A stretch of 6,188 bases of DNA from Gammaproteobacteria bacterium (lineage in GTDB: Bacteria; Pseudomonadota; Gammaproteobacteria; Pseudomonadales; Halomonadaceae). Position numbers and translations under genes: made by a program. The notes under the pieces were generated by a model that saw only the letters and a program-made list of their open reading frames with translations, did no database searches and was not told the DNA's origin. This document shows positions 1 through 5,665 of the stretch, piece after piece (within the stretch, counting starts at the first letter, position 1; every line of letters starts with the position of its first letter). The stretch lies in contig JAMCZP010000041.1 of NCBI GenBank assembly GCA_023485185.1, positions 1-6,188 on the forward strand, given 5' to 3'.

Positions 1-1636
1 GCAGTTGGCTGAAACCCGCCATGCCCAGCAGTAGCGATGAGAAACGCGCGCCAACGCCGGTCAGTGAGATAACCCCAACGATCAAGCCTGCGCAGGCACA
101 CACCGCGATAATCTGAATCGACATGGTGCCCGCTAGCTGCAATGCCCTCAAAATAGCGCGAATACCCATTTTGTTGGGTGAAATCCAACTGACAACAGCT
201 GCCGATGCGGTTGCTAAGGTACCCGCACGAATCACCGAGTAGCCCATGAATAGTGCTGCAATCAAAATGATAATCGGCGCGAAAAGGTAGGCGTGCTTAG
301 CAAGACGTCGGAATTGTGGGATTTCATCCTTACGCATTCCACGCATGCCTTTTTTAGCCGCTTCAAAATCGACCATGCAATAGACAGAAAGGAAGTACAG
401 CGCGGCAGGAATAAGGGCGGCAACCGCAATCTCACGGTAAGGAATACCGGTGACTTCCGCCATAATGAAGGCACCTGCCCCCATGATCGGTGGCATGATC
501 TGACCACCGGTTGAAGCTGCAGCTTCAATAGCGCCCGCACTACGGCCGGAATAACCGACCTTTTTCATCAACGGAATCGTTAATGAGCCGGTAGAAACGA
601 CATTGCCAGCCGAGGTGCCGTTGATCATGCCCATCAGGCCAGAGGCAAAAATCGATACCTTGGCTGGACCACCGCGGGCGCGCCCTGCGGCGGCGAAAGC
701 AAAGTTTACAAAGTAGTCACCTACCTTAGAAGCTTGCAGGAAGGCGGCAAAAATAATGAACAGGATAATGTAGGTAGAGGAAACCGCCGTGGTTTGGCCG
801 AGTACACCTGTATCAGTGTAAAGCTGACTGAAAAAGCGTCCTACAGAGAGGCCGGGGTAGCTTAAGAAACCAGGCAGGTAAGGGCCACCAAATACATAGG
901 CAAGGAAGATTGCCGAGATAATCACCAGCGCGTTACCAGCTACACGGCGGGTAAGCTCAAGGATTAGCAACGACCCTGCAATCGCCGAATAGGAGATACC
1001 CATTGGCGCAAAAGACGTGCCGGTCGACATGCGTAGCGGCGTGTTAAAAATCACCAGGAAGTAGCCCGCACTGGCTAGTGCACACACCATCAACACCAAA
1101 TCAGGCAGAGCAAATTTAGTGCGCACCTGACGATACGTCCAGGATAGGAAAATAGCGCCAACAGTGGCTGCAATCAGCGGGTAACCAAAGTGCCAGGCTT
1201 CGATATGTGGCTCAATGCGCATCGCACCACCGGCGATGGTTTGCCACATAAAGACGGTCTGCAGTAACGCATAGCCAGCAAGCACCAGGAGTAGTGAGCT
1301 CAGCCCCGTTTGCCACTTAGGTGCTGAAGCCGCGTCATCGCTGGCAAAGCGGGCGCCAGTGAATAAACCAAAACCCAGAATAAGGGCGCCAGCGACGTGA
1401 ATAATTCGGTAAGACCAGGTTTCCATTGGCAGGACATTTAACGTCACCAAATGGAACACGGCATAGATGATCGCTAGGCTACCAAATAGTGCCCACTGCC
1501 AGCCGGTAAAAATGCGGCGATTGGGTTCGACAATTTCTTCATCAACACCTTCAGCCAAAATCGCTGCAGCGTTTTTATCTTCCACAGGATCACTGGAAGT
1601 TACAGCCGGGTTAGGGCTGCCAGGGTTATTGCTCAT
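1..1636 (-). CDS. TRAP transporter fused permease (DctQ-DctM type), partial, 3' end beyond window
   Basis: This is the inner-membrane part of a Na+-driven tripartite (TRAP) uptake system that takes solute from the periplasmic binding protein encoded just upstream. The reading frame is open from ATG 1636 to the left edge (545 codons), so the C-terminus is missing. Residues 1-44 are a hydrophilic, acidic tail. Four hydrophobic segments at about 46-64, 77-92, 108-130 and 150-170 match the small DctQ-like subunit, and the rest is the DctM-like large subunit. Its conserved core is clear: GMINGTSAGN at about 340, EAAASTGGQIMPPIMGAGAF at about 370-388, then AEVTGIPY. Fused permeases are usual partners of TAXI-type binding proteins, which agrees with the neighbour. 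The start is supported by AAGGGTGA at 1643-1650, six bases upstream. Substrate is not deducible from the sequence. Confidence 0.93.
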   Translation of the reverse strand, partial: MSNNPGSPNPAVTSSDPVEDKNAAAILAEGVDEEIVEPNRRIFTGWQWALFGSLAIIYAVFHLVTLNVLPMETWSYRIIHVAGALILGFGLFTGARFASDDAASAPKWQTGLSSLLLVLAGYALLQTVFMWQTIAGGAMRIEPHIEAWHFGYPLIAATVGAIFLSWTYRQVRTKFALPDLVLMVCALASAGYFLVIFNTPLRMSTGTSFAPMGISYSAIAGSLLILELTRRVAGNALVIISAIFLAYVFGGPYLPGFLSYPGLSVGRFFSQLYTDTGVLGQTTAVSSTYIILFIIFAAFLQASKVGDYFVNFAFAAAGRARGGPAKVSIFASGLMGMINGTSAGNVVSTGSLTIPLMKKVGYSGRSAGAIEAAASTGGQIMPPIMGAGAFIMAEVTGIPYREIAVAALIPAALYFLSVYCMVDFEAAKKGMRGMRKDEIPQFRRLAKHAYLFAPIIILIAALFMGYSVIRAGTLATASAAVVSWISPNKMGIRAILRALQLAGTMSIQIIAVCACAGLIVGVISLTGVGARFSSLLLGMAGFSQL

Positions 1637-1642
1637 GATACG

Positions 1643-1650
1643 TCACCCTT
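1643..1650 (-). promoter_or_regulatory. Ribosome-binding site of the TRAP permease gene
   Basis: Read on the minus strand this is AAGGGTGA, six bases before ATG 1636. It fixes the permease start and shows that translation can begin independently of the upstream binding-protein gene, whose stop lies about 140 bp away. Confidence 0.6.
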
Positions 1651-1715
1651 GGGTGTGGAACATCAGCGTGACTAGCGTTGCTAGATCAGCAATTTATGAA
1701 GTACGGAGAGTGTAG

Positions 1716-1753
1716 GAAAGGCCGGCCCTGTCAATACAGGTACCGGCCCTTTC
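1716..1753 (-). promoter_or_regulatory. Intercistronic hairpin between binding-protein and permease genes
   Basis: The arms pair in three blocks: GAAAGG (1716-1721) with CCTTTC (1748-1753), CCGG (1722-1725) with CCGG (1743-1746), and CCTGT (1727-1731) with ACAGG (1736-1740), around a CAAT loop. That is 15 base pairs broken only by a one-base bulge (C1747) and a small internal loop (C1726 against TA 1741-1742). No U-tract follows on either strand, so it is not a standard intrinsic terminator. The likely role is partial termination or 3'-end protection of the binding-protein message, giving more periplasmic protein than permease. The structure is seen directly; the role is inferred. Confidence 0.6.
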
Positions 1754-1775
1754 ATGCAGCTAACTTAGCTATTAC

Positions 1776-2765
1776 TTACTGGCTAATCATATCGTCGGCA
1801 ATTTCATAACCGTTTTCGTTAAACCAGCGAGCAGCACCGGGGTGGAACGGCATAACGGTGTTGTAAACGATGTTTTCAGGAATTGATGTTTCAGCGCTGC
1901 GGTGAACTGACATCATACGATCATTGTTTTCCATCGTGATGCGAGTTGCTTCGTAAACGAAGCTTTCTGGCAGGTCACAGGCAGCAATGGCGAAGTTCCA
2001 CATGGATACAGCGCGGGCATCTTCTTCTAGCGTTTCGTATGTGCTGGCGGGAATCATAAATTCAGAAACTGGGAAGGCATCAATGATTTGCGCTTGCTCT
2101 TCTTCGCTGAATTCAATGATGTTGACGTCAGTCTGCACTTCCAACTGGCTAACAGCGGGGATCGGAACGCCAGCAGCGAAGGCAACAACGTCTAACAGGC
2201 CATCCTGTAACTGGCCACCTAGGTCAGACCAACCGCCATTGCGGCGCTCAAAGTTAACGCCTAATTCTTCCAGGATGGCCGGGAAGTAAACATCAGAAGT
2301 TGAACCGGAAGGGCCGAAACCAATGCGCGAGCCATCGGGGATATCAGAGATAGAGGTAATGCCAGAGCTAGAAAGTGCGGTCACTGAGAACGGTGTTTCG
2401 TACATTGGGAACATGGCGCAGGCGTTATCCATCACAACGCCAGGTGCCAGCGGGCTTTCGCCATTCATTGCGTCAGCAGCAGGACCCATGGTGGTCATGC
2501 CGAATGCCAGATCGCCATTGTGTACAAGTGCTAAGTTCTGAGTAGGACCGCCGGTGACTTCACCGCCGCCAGTAATATCACCGAGCTCGTCAGCAATCAG
2601 GTTTGCCCAACCAGAGCCATAGATGTAGAAAGTGCCGCCTTGGCTAGCAGTACCGATAGTAAAGCTGGACGGCCAGCCATCACGATCCACTTCAGCGTGA
2701 GCAGCGGCGGCGATTAGTGCGCCACCTGCAAGTAAGGCGAAGGATTTAGGCATCATATTACGCAT
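1776..2765 (-). CDS. TAXI-family TRAP transporter periplasmic solute-binding protein
   Basis: This 329-residue protein captures the substrate in the periplasm and delivers it to the TRAP permease encoded next. Residues 1-24 form a Sec signal peptide: a positive start, a hydrophobic run rich in Ala/Leu, and an AHA cleavage site before Glu25. TAXI-family landmarks follow: IGTASQGGTFY at 37-47, GPTQNLALVHNGDLAFG at 73-89, the DGSRIGFGPSGSTS stretch in the second half, and FHPGAARWF at 307-315 near the C-terminus. The mature protein is acidic, as expected for a halophile's exported protein. Two cysteines (about 116 and 263) could form a disulphide. Start ATG 2765 is chosen over ATG at codons 4 and 5 because AGGA (2775-2778) is nine bases upstream of it. 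Characterised TAXI proteins bind glutamate, glutamine or 2-oxoglutarate, but the substrate here cannot be assigned. Confidence 0.95.
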   Translation of the reverse strand: MRNMMPKSFALLAGGALIAAAAHAEVDRDGWPSSFTIGTASQGGTFYIYGSGWANLIADELGDITGGGEVTGGPTQNLALVHNGDLAFGMTTMGPAADAMNGESPLAPGVVMDNACAMFPMYETPFSVTALSSSGITSISDIPDGSRIGFGPSGSTSDVYFPAILEELGVNFERRNGGWSDLGGQLQDGLLDVVAFAAGVPIPAVSQLEVQTDVNIIEFSEEEQAQIIDAFPVSEFMIPASTYETLEEDARAVSMWNFAIAACDLPESFVYEATRITMENNDRMMSVHRSAETSIPENIVYNTVMPFHPGAARWFNENGYEIADDMISQ

Positions 2766-2854
2766 GGCGAGAATTCCTAGCTGTTATTAGGGTTATATGC
2801 TGACGGTAGCTGTGAATACGGTCAGTCAATAGTGCATTAAGCAGCTATATAACA

Positions 2855-2869
2855 GCGAGAGTTGTGCCA
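2855..2869 (-). promoter_or_regulatory. Candidate sigma-54 promoter of the TRAP operon
   Basis: On the minus strand TGGCAC (2869-2864) is followed after five bases by TCGC (2858-2855). The invariant GG (2868-2867) and GC (2856-2855) have exactly the sigma-54 spacing, with one mismatch to the TGGCAC-N5-TTGC consensus. The predicted transcription start is near 2843, giving an untranslated leader of about 78 bases before the binding-protein ATG. No convincing sigma-70 -35/-10 pair was seen in this interval. C4-dicarboxylate transporters are known sigma-54 targets in several bacteria, which makes the call plausible. Confidence 0.5.
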
Positions 2870-2889
2870 TTTAATTTTTATTATTTAAA

Positions 2890-2902
2890 AAACAATTAGT
2901 TA
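2890..2902 (+). promoter_or_regulatory. Candidate IHF-binding site
   Basis: AAACAATTAGTTA matches the IHF consensus WATCAANNNNTTR at all fixed positions but one. It lies in a very A/T-rich stretch (about 2871-2920), roughly 47-59 bases upstream of the start predicted for the sigma-54-like promoter. That is where a DNA bend would bring upstream activator sites to the promoter. A single-mismatch site in A/T-rich DNA can occur by chance. Confidence 0.3.
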
Positions 2903-2944
2903 AAATTTTTTTATTCAACTTTGGTGGAAAGGTGAAAGCGTTAA

Positions 2945-2963
2945 AGTGTCCGGTATTTCGCAC
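2945..2963. repeat. Upstream activator-like element, copy 1 (AGTGT-N9-CGCAC)
   Basis: AGTGT at 2945-2949 and CGCAC at 2959-2963 are separated by nine bases and form an imperfect dyad (GTG...CAC). The same arrangement recurs exactly 32 bp further on. The centre is about 111 bp upstream of the predicted sigma-54 start. Confidence 0.45.
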
Positions 2964-2976
2964 GCATAGAGTTTTT

Positions 2977-2998
2977 AGTGTGTGATTTTCCGCACACT
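2977..2998. repeat. Upstream activator-like element, copy 2, with 8-bp palindromic arms
   Basis: AGTGT (2977-2981) and CGCAC (2991-2995) repeat copy 1 with identical nine-base spacing; 14 of 19 positions agree. This copy is more symmetric: AGTGTGTG (2977-2984) and CGCACACT (2991-2998) pair over eight positions, with one G-T, around ATTTTC. It also contains TGTGA-N6-GCACA (2981-2996), one base off a CRP/Vfr site. On the plus strand four T's follow, so a weak plus-strand terminator is another reading, but no plus-strand gene precedes it. Confidence 0.45.
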
Positions 2999-3001
2999 TT
3001 T

Positions 3002-3051
3002 AGCAAGATCCTCCCGTTAGTGAGTTGATGCATAACGGGTGGAGTCTTGCT
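3002..3051 (-). terminator. Long imperfect inverted repeat beyond yheV, possible end of the prlC-yheV transcript
   Basis: AGCAAGA (3002-3008), TCC and CCCGTTA (3013-3019) pair with TAACGGG (3033-3039), GGA (3041-3043) and TCTTGCT (3045-3051). This makes 17 base pairs with one bulge and one mismatch around a 13-base loop. It begins about 22 bases after the yheV stop on the coding strand, where an operon end is expected. No U-tract follows on either strand, so intrinsic termination is unproven. A 3'-end stabilising structure, or an operator belonging to the adjacent TRAP promoter region, are alternatives. Confidence 0.4.
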
Positions 3052-3072
3052 GATCGTTCATTAGTGGTGCTG

Positions 3073-3324
3073 CTAGCGTGTCGGTTTACCTGGATCGAGA
3101 ATACGCACGGGCTGTATATCCTGCTGCTTTTGGTCTTCACGTACTTGATTGACGCGGGTTGTCATTTCGGTGAGCGCATCATCTTCAATCGGCAATTGCT
3201 CAAAGAAGTCACAGTTAACGCACTCGCGATAGCGAATACCGTTCTGCTCCCAAGCGCGGATACGGTCCATCGCCGCACAGCGCGGGCATGTAACGCCCGC
3301 AATAAAGCGCTTAATCGTCGACAT
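3073..3324 (-). CDS. yheV: YheV-family putative zinc-ribbon protein
   Basis: This small 83-residue cytoplasmic protein has a KRFIAG start (5-10) followed by two CxxC pairs, Cys13/Cys16 and Cys35/Cys38, which would hold one zinc ion in a ribbon fold. The N-terminal half resembles E. coli YheV, a family of unknown function annotated as probable metal-binding. The C-terminal half (about 45-83) is charged, rich in Gln/Asp/Glu/Arg, and probably flexible; the protein is somewhat longer than E. coli YheV as I recall it. Start ATG 3324 has a strong AGGAG (3331-3335) six bases upstream. It follows prlC by 75 bp on the same strand and is probably cotranscribed with it. That suggests, without proving, a link to peptide turnover or protein quality control. 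Confidence 0.88.
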   Translation of the reverse strand: MSTIKRFIAGVTCPRCAAMDRIRAWEQNGIRYRECVNCDFFEQLPIEDDALTEMTTRVNQVREDQKQQDIQPVRILDPGKPTR

Positions 3325-3340
3325 GCAAAGCTCCTAAATG

Positions 3341-3375
3341 CTGCCTTCGCGGTGCCTTAAACGCCGCGAAAGCAG
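3341..3375 (-). promoter_or_regulatory. Intercistronic hairpin upstream of the yheV ribosome-binding site
   Basis: CTGCTTTCGCGG (3375-3364 on the coding strand) pairs with CCGCGAAGGCAG (3352-3341) over 12 positions around an 11-base loop. The one irregular pair is G-U in the prlC-yheV RNA but A-C in the opposite RNA, so the structure fits the operon transcript better. Its base is five nucleotides from AGGAG of yheV. It may tune yheV translation or protect or process the prlC 3' end. Confidence 0.55.
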
Positions 3376-3381
3376 AAAAGT

Positions 3382-3396
3382 GGTTTTATTGAAACC
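3382..3396 (-). terminator. Weak terminator-like hairpin just after prlC
   Basis: On the coding strand GGTTT (3396-3392) pairs with AAACC (3386-3382) around a five-base loop and is followed by ACTTTT. It lies within ten bases of the prlC stop. The five-pair stem and short U-run suggest at most partial termination before yheV. Confidence 0.25.
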
Positions 3397-3399
3397 GCA

Positions 3400-5448
3400 C
3401 TAAGCGGCGCGAATGCCGCAGTGGCGTAGCAGTGGTTCTACACTAGGCTCGCGGCCCCGGAAGGCGGCAAACAGTTCTGCGGCATCACGCGCGCCACCCT
3501 GCTCTAAAATTTCACTGCGGAAGCGCTGGCCCGTTTCTGGGTCAAAGATGCCTGCTTCTTCAAAGGCGCTCCAGGCATCCGCGGAAAGCACTTCCGCCCA
3601 CTTGTAGCTGTAGTATCCAGCCGCGTAGCCGCCGGCAAATACGTGACCAAAGCTATTTTGGAAGCGGTTAAACGGTACCTTGGGCAGCACTGACACTGCG
3701 TCGCGTACCTCATCTAATAGTGCCTGAACGTCGCTGGCGCTAGGAGCACTTAGCTCATGATGCAAACGTAAATCAAACAGCGAAAACTCGATTTGGCGCA
3801 TCATGCCCATAGCGGATTGGAAATTCTTCGCCGCCTGAAGGCGCTCGAGTAGCTCTGCAGGTAGCGATTCGCCGCTCTCCACATGCTTAGCGAGTAGATC
3901 TAACCCTTCACGCTCCCAGCAGTAGTTCTCCATAAACTGGCTCGGTAGCTCGACCGCATCCCAAGCAACGCCATTAATACCGGAAATATCAGCGATATGT
4001 TGCTTGGTCAACATATGGTGCAGGCCGTGACCAAACTCGTGGAACAGCGTGGTCACTTCGTCGTGGGTGAGTAGCGCTGGGCGGCCACCGACGGGGGCAG
4101 TAAAGTTGCAGGTTAAAAAAGCAACCGGTAGTTGAATGCCTTGGTCCGTTTGGCGACGTACCCGGCAATCCGCCATCCAGGCGCCGCCACGCTTACCTTC
4201 ACGAGCGTAAAGATCGAGATAAAAGCCTGCGATTGGCTGACCGTGTTCGGTAATCCGAAAGTAGCGCACGTCAGAGTGATAGCGGGGCGCTTTGCTATCT
4301 TCTTCAACGCTTACACCGTAAAGGCGTTCAACGACCTGGAATAACCCATCGACTACCCGTGGTGCAGGGAAGTAGGGGCGCAGCTGCTCTTGGGAAATGG
4401 CATGACGCGCTTCACGAAGCTTTTCACTGGCGTAGGCAACATCCCACGGCGCTAATGACGCTAGGCCTAGCTCATCACGTGCATAGGCTGTTAGTTCGGC
4501 AAGCTCTTCCTTGGCTTGTGGCAGGGCGCGTCGGGCCAAGTCATTAAGAAAGTCGAGGACCTGCTCGGGGGAGTCAGCCATCTTAGTGGTCAGTGAGAAA
4601 TCGGCGTAGGTGTCAAAGCCCAGCAACTGAGCGATTTCATTACGTAGCGCCAGAATCTCTTCCATGATGGCGGCGTTGTCAAATTTACCGGCATCTGGTC
4701 CTTGATCTGAGGAGCGGGTCACAAAGGCGGTATATACTTCGCGGCGTAGCTCGCGGCTGTCTGCATAGCTAACCACAGGGAAGAAACTGGGGAAATCCAA
4801 AGTAATACGGTAACCCGCCACGCCTTTAGCCTCGGCGGTCGCTTTTAACGTCTCAAGTGCGCTTTCCGGCACACCTGCTAAGGCTTCCTGACTATCAATA
4901 TCTTTATGCCATGCCTGAGTGGCATCCAGCACGTTATTTGAGAACTGGTTTGACAGCATTGAAAGTCGCGACTGAATCTCACCGTAGCGTGCTTTCTTAT
5001 CAGCAGGCAGGTCGACACCCGCCAAGCGGAAATCACGCAGGGCGTTCTCGACAGTGCGACGCTGAGCGGCATCCAGGTTTTCCCAGGCTGGCCCTTCTTT
5101 CAACGCTTGCCAGCCCTTAAAAAGGCCTTCGTGCTGGCCTACCCAGGTGCCAAACGCTGAGAGTTTTTCAAGGCAGGCTTGATAAGCTTCACGCAGCTCT
5201 GGCGTATTCATGGTGCCGTTCAGGTGGGATACCGGTGACCATGCCTGGGTAAGCCGGTCATTGACTGCTTCAAGCGGTGCCGCAAAATTTTCCCACGTTG
5301 GCGGGGTGGCGGCTGCCTGTTCGGCAAGCCGATCAATGGCTTCGCGACTTTCACTCAATAGCGTTTCCACGGCGGGCTCCACATGCTCGGCGCGAATCTC
5401 AGCAAAAGGGGGAAGCTCGTGCGTCTCAAGCAGCGGATTGGTGGACAT
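3400..5448 (-). CDS. prlC: Oligopeptidase A (M3 family zinc metallopeptidase)
   Basis: Oligopeptidase A is a cytoplasmic zinc enzyme that degrades short peptides, including cleaved signal peptides, downstream of the large proteases. The 682-residue product matches the family length (about 680 in E. coli). The N-terminus NPLLETHELPPFAEI is typical. The zinc site is intact: HEFGH at 470-474 (ligands His470 and His474, catalytic Glu471) and the third ligand Glu500 in DAVELPSQFMEN. The C-terminal GYAAGYYSYK (607-616) carries the conserved substrate-contacting tyrosines of M3 peptidases. An in-frame GTG at 5454 would add two residues, but GAGG at 5454-5457 overlaps it and sits five bases before ATG 5448, so ATG 5448 is taken as the start. 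It is followed by yheV. In enteric bacteria this gene is heat-shock controlled, and a sigma-32-like -35 lies upstream here. Confidence 0.97.
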   Translation of the reverse strand: MSTNPLLETHELPPFAEIRAEHVEPAVETLLSESREAIDRLAEQAAATPPTWENFAAPLEAVNDRLTQAWSPVSHLNGTMNTPELREAYQACLEKLSAFGTWVGQHEGLFKGWQALKEGPAWENLDAAQRRTVENALRDFRLAGVDLPADKKARYGEIQSRLSMLSNQFSNNVLDATQAWHKDIDSQEALAGVPESALETLKATAEAKGVAGYRITLDFPSFFPVVSYADSRELRREVYTAFVTRSSDQGPDAGKFDNAAIMEEILALRNEIAQLLGFDTYADFSLTTKMADSPEQVLDFLNDLARRALPQAKEELAELTAYARDELGLASLAPWDVAYASEKLREARHAISQEQLRPYFPAPRVVDGLFQVVERLYGVSVEEDSKAPRYHSDVRYFRITEHGQPIAGFYLDLYAREGKRGGAWMADCRVRRQTDQGIQLPVAFLTCNFTAPVGGRPALLTHDEVTTLFHEFGHGLHHMLTKQHIADISGINGVAWDAVELPSQFMENYCWEREGLDLLAKHVESGESLPAELLERLQAAKNFQSAMGMMRQIEFSLFDLRLHHELSAPSASDVQALLDEVRDAVSVLPKVPFNRFQNSFGHVFAGGYAAGYYSYKWAEVLSADAWSAFEEAGIFDPETGQRFRSEILEQGGARDAAELFAAFRGREPSVEPLLRHCGIRAA

Positions 5449-5515
5449 AGGCACCTCAAGTGGCAGCGTTTATAAAAACGTTAGGGGGGCGCAAAACGCG
5501 CGATTATGATGACAC

Positions 5516-5543
5516 AGTGCGGGCGGTTGGGCCGTCTTTCAAG
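5516..5543 (-). promoter_or_regulatory. Candidate heat-shock (sigma-32) promoter of prlC
   Basis: On the minus strand a perfect CTTGAAA (5543-5537) is followed after 13 bases by CCCGCACT (5523-5516), a poor match to the CCCCATNT -10. The start would fall near 5509, about 60 bases before prlC. The -35 and spacing are good and the -10 is weak. Heat induction of the enteric orthologue opdA/prlC is established, which raises the plausibility. Confidence 0.3.
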
Positions 5544-5555
5544 AGCCACGTCAAT

Positions 5556-5622
5556 GCCAGGCGCAATGCTTGTTTGAATACTTGTTTCAACACCAGGGTT
5601 TGGCCTGCACGCATGCGCCTGC
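5556..5622. repeat. Inverted repeat enclosing a tandem CTTGTTT repeat upstream of the NSS gene
   Basis: GCCAGGCGCAATGC (5556-5569) and GCATGCGCCTGC (5611-5622) are reverse complements apart from two single-base insertions. Between them CTTGTTTGAATA (5569-5580) and CTTGTTTCAACA (5581-5592) are tandem 12-bp units; they also contain the inverted pair TTGAA (5574-5578) and TTCAA (5586-5590). This could be operator DNA for the NSS gene or a leader structure. Its role is unknown. Confidence 0.35.
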
Positions 5623-5628
5623 TAGTCT
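5600..5628 (+). promoter_or_regulatory. Weak candidate sigma-70 promoter for the NSS gene
   Basis: TTGGCC (5600-5605) and TAGTCT (5623-5628) are separated by 17 bases, 37 bp before the ATG. Both hexamers are poor matches, but the spacing and position are right and nothing better was seen. Confidence 0.2.
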
Positions 5629-5654
5629 TGCCGCCTTTTAATGCCATCAACGGC

Positions 5655-5659
5655 AGGAG
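5655..5659 (+). promoter_or_regulatory. Ribosome-binding site deciding the NSS start
   Basis: AGGAG lies six bases before ATG 5666 but only one base before ATG 5661, which is followed at once by TAA. Spacing therefore selects 5666. Confidence 0.75.
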
Positions 5660-5665
5660 CATGTA

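Larger units (their letters stand above)
2766..3072. other. 307-bp non-coding region between yheV and the TRAP operon
   Basis: No believable reading frame lies here. The binding-protein RBS (AGGA, 2775-2778) and leader occupy the left end, followed by the sigma-54-like promoter, the A/T-rich tract with an IHF-like site, the pair of 19-bp elements and the long inverted repeat. Both flanking genes read leftward, so the region must end the prlC-yheV transcript and start the TRAP transcript. Confidence 0.8.

Noticed and set aside
262..540. Minus-strand and plus-strand frames inside the permease gene
   Set aside because: These are out-of-frame shadows of the conserved TRAP core encoded in the main frame.
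2971..3001. Plus-strand intrinsic terminator (8-bp stem followed by TTTT)
   Set aside because: No plus-strand gene lies upstream to terminate, and the same DNA is better explained as one of two phased repeat elements.
3025..3360. Plus-strand frame of 111 codons antisense to yheV
   Set aside because: It mirrors yheV, which has a clear zinc-ribbon pattern and strong AGGAG. The antisense product resembles nothing I know.
4113..5120. Several 60-90 codon frames on both strands within prlC
   Set aside because: All overlap the well-conserved M3 peptidase coding sequence in other frames and lack ribosome-binding sites.
5449..5454. GTG at 5454 as the prlC start (two residues longer)
   Set aside because: The GTG is part of GAGGTG, which is itself the ribosome-binding site for ATG 5448, and PrlC proteins normally begin close to the NPLL motif.
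5469..5497. TATAAA (5474-5469) as a sigma-70 -10 for prlC
   Set aside because: No acceptable -35 lies at 16-18 bases, and the resulting leader would be only about 14 bases.
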